From: Dermatophilaceae bacterium Soc4.6
GTDB taxonomy: Bacteria; Actinomycetota; Actinomycetes; Actinomycetales; Dermatophilaceae
DNA length: 64,000 nucleotides
Direction: 5' to 3'
NCBI GenBank assembly: GCA_039889245.1
Contig: JAZGVH010000002.1
Coordinates: forward strand, 4,216,001 to 4,280,000
Every line of letters begins with the position of its first letter. The first letter of the stretch is position 1. Below the pieces are notes generated by a model. It did no database searches and was not told the DNA's origin. It saw nothing but the letters and a program-made list of their open reading frames with translations. This document shows, in pieces, positions 18,197-26,077 of this stretch. The position numbers and the translations under genes were made by a program.

Positions 18197-18841
18197 TCAG
18201 TCGTCCACGCTGGTGGTCGTGCAGGCTGCGGCGGATGGCGCTGTTCGGGCCTCGATGGAGTCCAGGGCCAGGTCGAGGGCTTTCTGCAGGGGGGCCACCG
18301 AGCGGGTGGCGTGGGCGAGGAGCAGGCCACCCTGCACTGCCGCCAGCAGACCGAGAGCCAACGTCTGGGGGTCGGCGTCCGGGGCGAGAGCGCCGTGGCC
18401 ACGCATGGTCTCGAGTCCGGTGGCCAGCTGGTGCTGCCAGCGGGTGAACCCTGCGGTCAGGGCGGCACTGGCGGCGGGGTCGCGGTCGGTGAGCTCGCTG
18501 GCCAAGCGGCCGAGGGGGCAGCCGCGGGCGTCCTGCTCGTTGAGGGTGACCAGCCGGTCGCCCCAGCGTCGCAGGCCCTCCATCGAGTAGGCGTCCGCGA
18601 GCTCGGGCTGCTGCGCGGTGAGCACCTGCTGCACCTGCAGCTCGATCACCGCCCGCACCAACGCGGACTTGTCGGTGAAGTAGTGGTAGAGCTGCGACTT
18701 GCTGGTGGCTGTCGCAGCTCGGACGTCGTCCAGGCTGGTGCCGGCCACCCCGTGCTCGTGGATCAGGGTCGCCGCCGCCACCACGATCCGATCCCGCGTC
18801 GCACGGCCCCGCTCCGTGAGCACGGTCGCAGCAGCGGACAT
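18197..18841 (-). CDS. TetR-family transcriptional repressor
   Basis: 214 residues from the ATG at 18841. An in-frame ATG at 18850 would add three, and one at 18922 lies upstream of the operators. The N-terminal HTH (about 10-60) has DRIVVAAATLIHEHGVAGTSLDDV followed by TSKSQLYHYFTDKSALV, the classic TetR signature. The C-terminal ligand domain has the AefR/TetR_C-like run DARGCPLGRLASEL. Two dyad sites sit directly upstream (18862-18879 and 18896-18911), which points to autoregulation and control of the downstream MFS pump. Confidence 0.92.
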   Translation of the reverse strand: MSAAATVLTERGRATRDRIVVAAATLIHEHGVAGTSLDDVRAATATSKSQLYHYFTDKSALVRAVIELQVQQVLTAQQPELADAYSMEGLRRWGDRLVTLNEQDARGCPLGRLASELTDRDPAASAALTAGFTRWQHQLATGLETMRGHGALAPDADPQTLALGLLAAVQGGLLLAHATRSVAPLQKALDLALDSIEARTAPSAAACTTTSVDD

Positions 18842-18861
18842 GCCTGGCATCCTACGGGGCA

Positions 18862-18879
18862 GTGGACTTGACAGTCCAC
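18862..18879. promoter_or_regulatory. TetR operator candidate 1
   Basis: Perfect inverted repeat gtggact-tgac-agtccac, 21 bases upstream of the TetR-family ATG. TetR-type repressors commonly bind dyads of this kind in their own promoter. Confidence 0.7.
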
Positions 18880-18895
18880 ACCTGAGAGGTGGCGC

Positions 18896-18911
18896 TGGAC
18901 TCGCCGGTCCA
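18896..18911. promoter_or_regulatory. TetR operator candidate 2
   Basis: Inverted repeat tggac-tcgccg-gtcca shares its TGGAC/GTCCA half-sites with the first dyad. The two centres are 33 bases apart, about three helical turns, so bound dimers would lie on the same face of the DNA. Confidence 0.6.
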
Positions 18912-18946
18912 TTCCTTGCCACCCCATCACGTCTGGAGAGTCAGGC

Positions 18947-19376
18947 CTCGCCTCGAGAACGGCCAGAGCCGCGTTCGCCGACTCCAACCTCGGGAAGAAG
19001 CACCCTGCCGCGGTCGCGACCTGGGAGAACGCATGGGACCGATTCACCCCGTTCCTCGCGTTCGGCCCCGGCCCTGCGCAAGGTCATCCACAAGACAGAG
19101 CATCGACTCTTCAAATTATCAGCCGTGCAAGATCATCAAGAATCGCGGCCACTTCCCCAACGACACGGCCGCGATCAAGCTGCTGTGGCTCGCGATCCGC
19201 ACCATCGAGGACAAGCGCGCCCGAGAACGCGCGAAGGAAGCCGGCCCCCCGAAGGTCCAGCCCGCAAGGCCCCCGGCCGACTCGCCGAAGGCGGCCGCCG
19301 ACCACGGCTGGCGCAACGCCCTGGTCGAATCGCCCTGATCTATCCCGACCGCGTAACTCCAACCCCTTGAGACCAC
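18947..19376 (+). pseudogene. IS256-family transposase C-terminal remnant
   Basis: Three frames carry consecutive IS256 C-terminal blocks: FADSNLGKKHPAAVATWENA with WDRFTPFLAF, then KIIKNRGHFPNDTAAIKLLW with LAIRTIEDKRARERAKEAG, then ALIYPDRVTP. Frameshifts separate the blocks, and the catalytic N-terminal two-thirds is missing. It is a dead insertion-sequence fragment lying directly before an ISL3 fragment. Confidence 0.85.
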
Positions 19377-19417
19377 CCAAATCAACTGTTACCCAGATCA
19401 CGCATTCAGAAGACTTG

Positions 19418-19704
19418 ACATCCTCCAAGCCGTTGCACCGCGCGTACGAGCTGAAGGAGGCGTTCCGCAGGATCATCCGGATCAAGGGCCAGCACGGGTC
19501 GCACCGATCCGCCGCCACCGGCAAGCGATCGACAACCTGCTCGAGCACGACCTGTCGAACGCGTTGGTCGAGTCGACGAACACCAAGTTCCGGCCCCTGA
19601 TGCGGATGGCCTTCGGGTTCAAGGACCCCGACGCCCTCATCGTCCTCGCCATGCTCGCGCGAGGCGGCTACCGACCCGACCTACCAGGCCGCCGAGCCGC
19701 TTGA
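19418..19704 (+). pseudogene. ISL3-family transposase remnant, copy 2
   Basis: This is the C-terminal end of an ISL3 transposase: SSKPLHRAYELKEAFRRIIR, then, in other frames, the equivalents of LSNALVESTNTKFRPLMRMA and FGFKDPDALI. It matches the corresponding part of the remnant at 13970-14275 closely at the DNA level but lacks the segment between the HGSH and AAT blocks. It is inactive. Together with copy 1 it brackets the dehalogenase/efflux segment. Confidence 0.8.
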
Positions 19705-20324
19705 TCAACCTAGACATTCGTCAGGAGAGCCAACCAATCAGTCAAATACCACCACATCGGTTTACGAGCATCAAAATGCCCACATGTGGGTGGTACCTAT
19801 CCTGAAGCGACAGAACGCTAGTGAGATCCTCATAAATGCGCATTTTGATACATGACAGGGCCTTCGCGGAAGCATCCAGTACGACGCTGTCCGGCTCGCC
19901 ACGCCGACCCCGAGTGGCACTGGGCGTCGCGTAAGGGCCCATCACAAGCGTGAACGTCCTCCCACTGGGGCCCTCAAGGGAAAATGTTGCGGCGCATCAA
20001 CTGAACGCCAACACACGTCCATGGCGTGTTGCGACCGGTCTTTTGTGATAAATAGGGCATAGTTCGCTTTCTGAAAGCCCAAATCCTCGAACTGGCCTCG
20101 GTAGCGCTGTTCTCGTGAAATATTGCAGACGTGATCACGCGTCCTGGCAGGGGGCGGTCCAACTGGCAGTTGCCTGACCTCACGGTCGTGGTTCAGCAGC
20201 AGTTCGCGCCCGCACATTTGGCCCCGTCTCCCGAGTCTGCAGTCCCTGCGTCGGCGACCACCGCGGAGACCATCGTCGACAGACGGGCGGGCGCACACCG
20301 CTTCCCGCGTGGAGCGGTGGCCGG
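19705..20324. other. gene-free stretch with A/T-rich patches before exopolysaccharide operon
   Basis: About 620 bases with no recognisable gene. Parts are clearly richer in A/T than the surroundings, for example near 19735-19860 and 20035-20125. The stretch contains the 12-base palindrome cccacatgtggg (19779-19790) and an imperfect inverted repeat (taccaccaca at 19747-19756 against tgtgggtggta ending at 19795). It separates the IS debris from the operon starting at 20325, so it is probably the upstream control region plus foreign DNA. No clear promoter or riboswitch was identified. Confidence 0.5.
19747..19795. repeat. inverted repeat with internal 12-bp palindrome
   Basis: The arms are TACCACCACA and TGTGGGTGGTA (one-base mismatch/bulge), with the palindrome CCCACATGTGGG overlapping the right arm. 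It could be a regulator site or an IS end. Confidence 0.45.
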
Positions 20325-21905
20325 GTGAGGCAGAAGGGGCTCCATCGTCATGACGCACGACGCACCTTCAGCCGGGCCCGGCCTCGGTCCCGCAACTCAG
20401 CTTCCGGCGTGAGTGTCGCACCCGACCCGCCCAGACCGTCCGTGATCCTCGTGAGCGAGGGCGGCTATCCCTACGCCAACGGTGGGGTCAGCGTCTGGTG
20501 TGACCAGCTCGTCCGCGCCATGCCGGGCAGGGACTTCCGAGTCGTCGCCCTGACCGGACACGGGCGCGCTCTTCCCGTCTTCGACCTGCCGGGCAACGTG
20601 GTGTCCGTGACCGACATCCCGATCTGGTCGCGGGCCTCGACCGCCCGTGGCCCTCGGGGGCGCGTGCGCGACCGGTTCCTCGAGGTCTTCGGCCGACTAC
20701 TCGCCGCGACGCTGTCGCCCACCGCCACCACCTCCGACTTCGCCACCGCCATGCGCGCGCTCTACGAGTACGCCCAGACCGAGAACCTCAGCGCCGCCCT
20801 GTCGTCCGCGGACTCCGTCACCCTCGTTGCGGACGTGTGGGACGCGTCCCGCCTCGGCAGGTCCGGTCTGGGACCCGAACAACGGTCCTCGGTCTCCCTG
20901 GGAGAGGCGGCCATCGTCATGGGGATGGTCGAGCACATGCTCCGACCCCTGAGCCTTCCTCCGGTGACCGGTGACATCGTCCACTGCACGTCGAACGGGC
21001 TCGTGGCCCTGGTGGCGCTGGGGGCCAAGTGGACAAACAACACACCGGTGGTGCTGAGCGAACACGGGGTCTACCTGCGCGAGCGCTACCTGTCCTACCG
21101 CGAGAGCACCTTGGGTTGGGCCGTGAAGTACACACTGCTGCGGTTGACCAAGGCCATCACCGAGCTGCTCTACGCCGAGGCCGACGTGATCGCCCCGGGC
21201 AACGTCTACAACCGGCGCTGGCAGGTGCGGCTGGGGGCAGACCCCGAGTCCATCGTCACCGTCTACAACGGAGTCGACCCCGGCGACTTCCCGCAGGCCC
21301 GCGACGAGCCGGCCGAGCCGACCCTGGTCTTCATCGGTCGCATCGACCCGATCAAGGATCTCGAGACATTGATCCGGTCCTTCGCGCTGACGGTCTCCGA
21401 GATCCCGCAGGCCCGGCTGCGGGTGTTCGGGGTGGCGCCGGCAGGCGGCCAGCAGTACCTCGCTCGCTGCCAGGAGCTGGCCGTCGAGCTGGAGATCGCC
21501 GAGAGGGTCGTCTTCGAGGGCCGGTCGGCATCGGCCTGGGACGCCTACGCGGCCGGCCAGGTCGTGGTGCTGTCGAGCATCAGCGAGGGCTTCCCCTACA
21601 CCGTCATCGAGGCCATGGCGACCGGACGACCGACGGTCAGCACGGACGTCGGCGGTGTTCTCGAGGCCGTCGGCGACACCGGTCTGGTCGTCCCTGCGCG
21701 CGACCCCGAGGCGTTCTCGGCGGCCTGCGTGACGCTGCTGCGTGATGGCGAGCTGCGCAGCCGCCTGGGTGCCGCGGCCCGCGCCCGGGTGCTGGAGCTG
21801 TTCACGCTCGAGAAGTCGATGGGTGCCCTCAACGCCATCTACGACGAGATTCTCGAGCCCGAGGCTCCTGTCGCCATCGTCACTCCCCTGGTGCTGACCG
21901 CGTGA
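20325..21905 (+). CDS. pelF: PelF-type family 4 glycosyltransferase
   Basis: 526 residues. The family mark of PelF-like GT4 enzymes is clear near the N-terminus: SEGGYPYANGGVSVW (residues 44-58, with the GGVSxW motif). VVLSEHGVYLRER follows. The C-terminal GT-B half has VYNGVD, FIGRIDPIKD and, near residue 420, SEGFPYTVIE, which fits the EX7E catalytic motif. PelF is the cytoplasmic synthase of the Pel polymer and uses a UDP-hexosamine donor. The GTG at 20325 is the longest start; a GTG at 20409 would also retain the whole domain. It is the first gene of a seven-gene operon and overlaps the next gene by four bases (GTGA). In this setting it should build the exopolysaccharide chain. Confidence 0.9.
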   Translation: MRQKGLHRHDARRTFSRARPRSRNSASGVSVAPDPPRPSVILVSEGGYPYANGGVSVWCDQLVRAMPGRDFRVVALTGHGRALPVFDLPGNVVSVTDIPIWSRASTARGPRGRVRDRFLEVFGRLLAATLSPTATTSDFATAMRALYEYAQTENLSAALSSADSVTLVADVWDASRLGRSGLGPEQRSSVSLGEAAIVMGMVEHMLRPLSLPPVTGDIVHCTSNGLVALVALGAKWTNNTPVVLSEHGVYLRERYLSYRESTLGWAVKYTLLRLTKAITELLYAEADVIAPGNVYNRRWQVRLGADPESIVTVYNGVDPGDFPQARDEPAEPTLVFIGRIDPIKDLETLIRSFALTVSEIPQARLRVFGVAPAGGQQYLARCQELAVELEIAERVVFEGRSASAWDAYAAGQVVVLSSISEGFPYTVIEAMATGRPTVSTDVGGVLEAVGDTGLVVPARDPEAFSAACVTLLRDGELRSRLGAAARARVLELFTLEKSMGALNAIYDEILEPEAPVAIVTPLVLTA

Positions 21906-23371
21906 CCGCCGTCGACGACAGCACCACGGCCCTGACCGGCTCGGTCATCCGGCTGGACTCGGCCCGCGGTCGAGGTCAGCGGGGCGAACGGCGAGTCGCC
22001 GACACCGTGGCCGAGCTCTCGCGCCGTCACGACACGCTCTGCGCCTCGGCCGTCGACACCTGGGAGATCGCGGCGGGCCTCGAGGCGCAGGGAATGAGTG
22101 ACCGGGACTGCCTCGCCTATGGATACCCCGACGTGTTCGCCCTCGCCGAGGCCCTCTTCGACGCCGTCCCGAGCGGTGGCTCCGGTCGGCCCACCGATTC
22201 GAGTCGACCGCTGGTGAGGCCATGGCTCAGCCTCCTCAGAGGGCTGATCTATGCGCTGCCCGCCATCGTGGGCCTCGGAGCCGTCAGTGACCGGGGCGCG
22301 CCCGCCGTGACGGTGCTGATCGTCGCCCTGGCAGCGGGCTGGGGCTGGAGCCAGGCCCTCTCCTTCCTGGGACACCGCAACCTCGGCTGGATCGGCGACC
22401 TCGCCGCGCGTGCCATCATGCGGTCGGGTCTGCTGTGCGGACTGGTCATCGTTCCCGTCGTCGTGCTCGTCGCCACCCGCCTCGCGGGGGCCTCCTTCGG
22501 CACGGCGGCGAGCGGAAGCGCGATCGGGATCTACATGGTCGCGGCCGGCGTGCTGCTCGTGTTCGGTGACGAGCTCGCGCTGCTCGCCGCGTTGGTGCCG
22601 GGCAGCGTCGCCGGCGTGCTGCTCCTGCTCGGGGTCGGACCGTGGGGGGCGAGCGTGCACAGTCTCATCGCGGCGTTCTCCGTGCTCTCGGTGCTCGCCT
22701 TGGCGCTGCACGCCACCAGCACCCGGGCGCTCACGGGCTCCGGCACCACCCAGACGCGACCCCGCTGGCTGCCGGACCGCGCTGACCTCCTCGCCGCACT
22801 GCCGCACCTGGGGTACGGCGTCGCCGCCGCGGCCGCGGTCGGCCTCGGGCCGAGCACCCTCGAACTGTTTCGAGGTGGCGCCTCCTCGGCCTCGTGGTAC
22901 GTCACCCTGCCGGTGGTCCTCAGCATGGGGGCCGCCGAGCTCCAGCTCGAGCGGCTCATGCACCGCACCCACATGGACCTCGGCACGGTGGCCTCGCCCG
23001 ACAGGTTCGCGCGGCTGAGCCGGCGGGCCCTGGCCACCGCCATCGGCCACTACCTCTCCGTCGTCGCGGCCCTGAGCGTCCTGGCGATCTTCCTCGGCTC
23101 GGGCGGTCGCCCGGAGACCGATCAGGTCGTGCTGGTCGCCGGCTACGCCGCCCTGGCGGCCTGCTTCTTCATCGCTCTCACCCTCGTGGCGATCGGCCGC
23201 GTCCTCGTGGCCGGCTGCTGCATGGTCGTCGCGCTCGGCAGCTACCTGCTCCTGGCCCAGACGTCCCTGCTCGCCTCCGCGACGGCGTACCTCGTGACCT
23301 TCGGGTTGATGTTCGTCGTCCTGCTGACCAACGCGGCCGTCCGGCTGCGCAACCCCCTCGTCCACCTCTGA
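21902..23371 (+). CDS. polytopic membrane protein, probable PelG-like export partner
   Basis: 489 residues. A soluble N-terminal part (about 1-105) contains DTWEIAAGLEAQGMSDRDC and YGYPDVFALAEALF. About eleven or twelve membrane helices follow between residues 110 and 480, with a loop carrying GAAELQLERLMHRTHMDLG. It starts with a GTG overlapping the stop of the PelF-like gene. In Pel systems, PelF works with the membrane protein PelG. In the fungal GAG synthase Gtb3, a GT4 domain and a multi-helix region are thought to be on one chain. By position this protein is the transport partner. Sequence identity to PelG itself is not evident by eye, so the assignment rests on topology and context. 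Confidence 0.6.
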   Translation: MTAVDDSTTALTGSVIRLDSARGRGQRGERRVADTVAELSRRHDTLCASAVDTWEIAAGLEAQGMSDRDCLAYGYPDVFALAEALFDAVPSGGSGRPTDSSRPLVRPWLSLLRGLIYALPAIVGLGAVSDRGAPAVTVLIVALAAGWGWSQALSFLGHRNLGWIGDLAARAIMRSGLLCGLVIVPVVVLVATRLAGASFGTAASGSAIGIYMVAAGVLLVFGDELALLAALVPGSVAGVLLLLGVGPWGASVHSLIAAFSVLSVLALALHATSTRALTGSGTTQTRPRWLPDRADLLAALPHLGYGVAAAAAVGLGPSTLELFRGGASSASWYVTLPVVLSMGAAELQLERLMHRTHMDLGTVASPDRFARLSRRALATAIGHYLSVVAALSVLAIFLGSGGRPETDQVVLVAGYAALAACFFIALTLVAIGRVLVAGCCMVVALGSYLLLAQTSLLASATAYLVTFGLMFVVLLTNAAVRLRNPLVHL

Positions 23372-23383
23372 ACGGAAACACAC

Positions 23384-24379
23384 GTGTCACAGATCGTCGC
23401 CGTCACCGGGTCCGAGGGGTTCATCGGCTCCCACCTCGTCGAGGCCCTCGTCTCCCGCGGCCACCGCGTCCGCGCGATGGTGCAGTACAACTCGTTCGGT
23501 TCGTACGGGTGGCTCGACACCCTGGACCCCCAGGTGCTGGCGTCGGTCGAGCCCGTCCTGGGAGACGTGCGCGACCCCCGCAGCGTCCGTGACCTCATGG
23601 ACGGCGCCGCGGTGGTCTACCACCTCGCCGCCCTGATCGCGATCCCCTACTCCTACGTCGCCCCCCAGTCGTACGTCGACACCAACGTCAGCGGCACGCT
23701 GAACGTGCTGGAGGCGGCCCGCACCCTCGAGACGCCGCGCATCGTGCACACCTCGACGAGCGAGACGTATGGGACCGCGCGCAGTGTGCCGATCAGCGAA
23801 GAGCACCCGATGCAGGCCCAGTCTCCCTACGCCGCGACCAAGGTGGCCGCCGACAAGTTGGCCGAGAGCTACCACCTCAGCTTCGGCACGCAGGTCGTGA
23901 CGCTGCGCCCGTTCAACACCTACGGTCCCCGGCAGTCGGCTCGGGCAGTGATCCCGACCATCACGGCCCAGCTGGCCAGCGGCCGTCGGCGCATCGAGCT
24001 CGGATCGCTCACCCCGACCCGTGACCTCACCTTCGTGGCCGATACGGCAGCCGCCTTCATGGCGGTCGGCACCGCCCCCGCCGACGACGTCGTCGGCCAG
24101 GTCTTCAACGCCGGCAACGGCAAGGAGATCTCGGTGGGCGACCTCGCTCTCACCATCGCCGAGGTGATGGGCCTCGACATCGAGGTGGCGCAGGACCCGT
24201 CACGGCTCCGCCCGGACGCCTCCGAGGTCCAGCGCCTGGTGTGCGACAACAGCAAGCTGCGGACCGCCACCGACTGGCAGCCTGCGCACTCCCTCCAGAG
24301 CGGGCTCAAGGCCACCGTCGACTGGTTCACCAACCCGCTCAACCTCGCCCGCTACCGCCCCGACCAGTACACGATCTGA
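23384..24379 (+). CDS. NAD-dependent sugar-nucleotide epimerase/dehydratase (extended SDR)
   Basis: 331 residues. The Rossmann motif TGSEGFIGSH is at about 8-17, STSETYG gives the catalytic Ser/Thr, and YAATK (near residue 148) gives the Tyr-Lys pair. The piece YNSFGSYGWLD after strand 2 is typical of the LegB/UDP-sugar 4,6-dehydratase-like and 4-epimerase-like branch of extended SDRs. It begins at a GTG 12 bases after the membrane-protein gene. In the cluster its expected role is supply of a UDP-hexosamine such as UDP-GalNAc from UDP-GlcNAc, as Uge3 does in fungi. A 4,6-dehydratase role cannot be ruled out from motifs alone. Confidence 0.85.
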   Translation: MSQIVAVTGSEGFIGSHLVEALVSRGHRVRAMVQYNSFGSYGWLDTLDPQVLASVEPVLGDVRDPRSVRDLMDGAAVVYHLAALIAIPYSYVAPQSYVDTNVSGTLNVLEAARTLETPRIVHTSTSETYGTARSVPISEEHPMQAQSPYAATKVAADKLAESYHLSFGTQVVTLRPFNTYGPRQSARAVIPTITAQLASGRRRIELGSLTPTRDLTFVADTAAAFMAVGTAPADDVVGQVFNAGNGKEISVGDLALTIAEVMGLDIEVAQDPSRLRPDASEVQRLVCDNSKLRTATDWQPAHSLQSGLKATVDWFTNPLNLARYRPDQYTI

Positions 24380-24391
24380 GAGTGAAGCGAC

Positions 24392-26077
24392 ATGCATGCA
24401 GTCATCCTCGCGGGCGGCAGGGGCGTACGCCTGCGGCCGTACACCACGGTGATCCCGAAGCCCCTCGTGCCGATCGGCGGGGAGCACTCGATCCTCGAGA
24501 TCGTCCTCCTCCAGCTCGCCCACAACGGGTTCACCCACGTGACCCTGGCCATCGGGCACTTCGGTCACCTGATCCGCAGCTTCGTGGGGGACGGTTCGCG
24601 GTGGGGACTCCAGATCGACTACGTCGAGGAGGACGCGCCGCTCGGCACCATCGGGCCCCTCCTGCCCATCCTCGAAGACCTGCCCGAGCACTTCCTCGTG
24701 ATGAACGGCGACGTCCTGACCGACCTGCCTTTCGGCGAGTTCCTGCGCGGACACGTCACCTCCGGTGACCCGCTCACGGTGGCGACATTCGACCGCCGCG
24801 TCCACGTCGACTTCGGGGTGCTCGACGTCGTCGACGACCACATCTCGGCGTTCCGGGAGAAGCCGACGCTCCCCTTCCAGGTGAGCATGGGCGTCTACGC
24901 GCTCTCGCGCGAGACGCTGCGCGCCTACGAGCCGGGCCTGCCGTTCGGGTTCGACGACCTCGTGCTCGACCTGCTCGACAGGAAGGAGCCGCCGCGGTCG
25001 TTCCAGTTCGACGGTTACTGGCTCGACATCGGGCGCCCCGAGGACTACGACCGCGCCAACCAGGACTTCGAGTCGCTTCGGTCGGCCTTCCTGCCCTCGG
25101 TCCTGCCCACGGTCAAGCAGCGCACCATCGACCGCCACCCCCGTTCGCGACCCTCGGCCCAGCGTGTCGTCGTCGTCGGGGGGACCGGTTTCCTGGGCCG
25201 TCACGTGCTCGACGAGCTGTCGCGGCGTGACGACGTCGAGCTCACCGTCATGACGCGGTCCGCCGATTCGGGGCTTCCGTATCCCGAGGTGGTGGCCGAC
25301 CTCGTCGAGGCCGACGACCTCGAGCTGGAGCGGCTTCTGCGCAGGCTAGACCCCACCGCGGTCATCAACTGCGCCGGTGCCGTCTCCGGGAAGATGGACG
25401 TCATGGCCGCCGCCAACATCGGCCTCGTCGGCACACTGGTCGGCGCCATCGCGGCGTCCGGGTCCGGGGCCCGGCTCGTCCACATCGGCTCCTCGGCCGA
25501 GTACGGCGCCGGCACCCCCGGGACTCCCGTGACCGAGTCAGCCGTGCCCCGCCCCGTGAGCGAGTACGCCGTCACCAAGCTCGCCGGCACCGAGACCGTG
25601 CTCAAGGCCGCGGCCGCCGGCCGTGTGGAGGGTGTCGTCCTGCGGGTGTTCAACCCGGTCGGGCCCGGAGTGTCTGCCGGCAGCCTCACCGGTCGGGTCC
25701 TCGCCGAGCTGGAACGCGTGAGAATCGCCGGAGGGCCCCTTCGGCTCGGGCCGCTGGACGCTGCCCGCGACTTCATCGACGTGCGGGACGTCGCGGCCGC
25801 CACCGTGCGCGCCGCGCTGCTCCCGGGCGACCTGCGCGGCGTCTACAACGTCGGGCGAGGACAGGCCGTGCCCGTACGCCGTCTGGTGGGCTCGCTCTGT
25901 GCCGCAGCCGGGTTCACCGGCGACATCGTGGAGGACAGGCCCGCGTCGAGCCGGTCCGCGGCGGTCGACTGGCAGTGCGCCGACACGACCCGCGCCCGCT
26001 CGCTGCTCGGCTGGTACCCCACCCGCGACCTCTGCGACTCGATGCGCGACCTCGTGGGCGTCCACGCGCTCCGATGA
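24392..26077 (+). CDS. fused nucleotidyltransferase-SDR sugar-nucleotide enzyme
   Basis: 561 residues, two enzymes in one chain. Residues 1-235 are a nucleotidyltransferase of the RmlA/GlmU/mannose-1-phosphate guanylyltransferase group: LAGGRGVRLRPYTTVIPKPL at about 5-24, MNGDVLTD for the metal-binding Asp, and a YWLDIGRPEDY end. Residues about 253-561 are an extended SDR with VVVVGGTGFLGRH, SSAEYG and EYAVTK (Tyr-Lys). It starts 12 bases after the epimerase gene and overlaps the next gene by ATGA. It should both activate a sugar phosphate and modify the resulting sugar nucleotide. Which sugar is not determined. The fusion itself is uncommon. Confidence 0.85.
   Translation: MHAVILAGGRGVRLRPYTTVIPKPLVPIGGEHSILEIVLLQLAHNGFTHVTLAIGHFGHLIRSFVGDGSRWGLQIDYVEEDAPLGTIGPLLPILEDLPEHFLVMNGDVLTDLPFGEFLRGHVTSGDPLTVATFDRRVHVDFGVLDVVDDHISAFREKPTLPFQVSMGVYALSRETLRAYEPGLPFGFDDLVLDLLDRKEPPRSFQFDGYWLDIGRPEDYDRANQDFESLRSAFLPSVLPTVKQRTIDRHPRSRPSAQRVVVVGGTGFLGRHVLDELSRRDDVELTVMTRSADSGLPYPEVVADLVEADDLELERLLRRLDPTAVINCAGAVSGKMDVMAAANIGLVGTLVGAIAASGSGARLVHIGSSAEYGAGTPGTPVTESAVPRPVSEYAVTKLAGTETVLKAAAAGRVEGVVLRVFNPVGPGVSAGSLTGRVLAELERVRIAGGPLRLGPLDAARDFIDVRDVAAATVRAALLPGDLRGVYNVGRGQAVPVRRLVGSLCAAAGFTGDIVEDRPASSRSAAVDWQCADTTRARSLLGWYPTRDLCDSMRDLVGVHALR

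Noticed and set aside
21839-23383. 514-codon minus-strand frame
   Set aside because: It lies exactly opposite the membrane-protein gene of the exopolysaccharide operon, and its composition (R, G, D, E, H) is typical of antisense to hydrophobic codons.
23384-24379. Legionaminic-acid pathway enzyme (LegB)
   Set aside because: The YNSF/GWLD stretch resembles LegB, but no neuraminic/legionaminic synthase, epimerase or CMP-transferase is nearby. The neighbours point to a hexosamine polymer.
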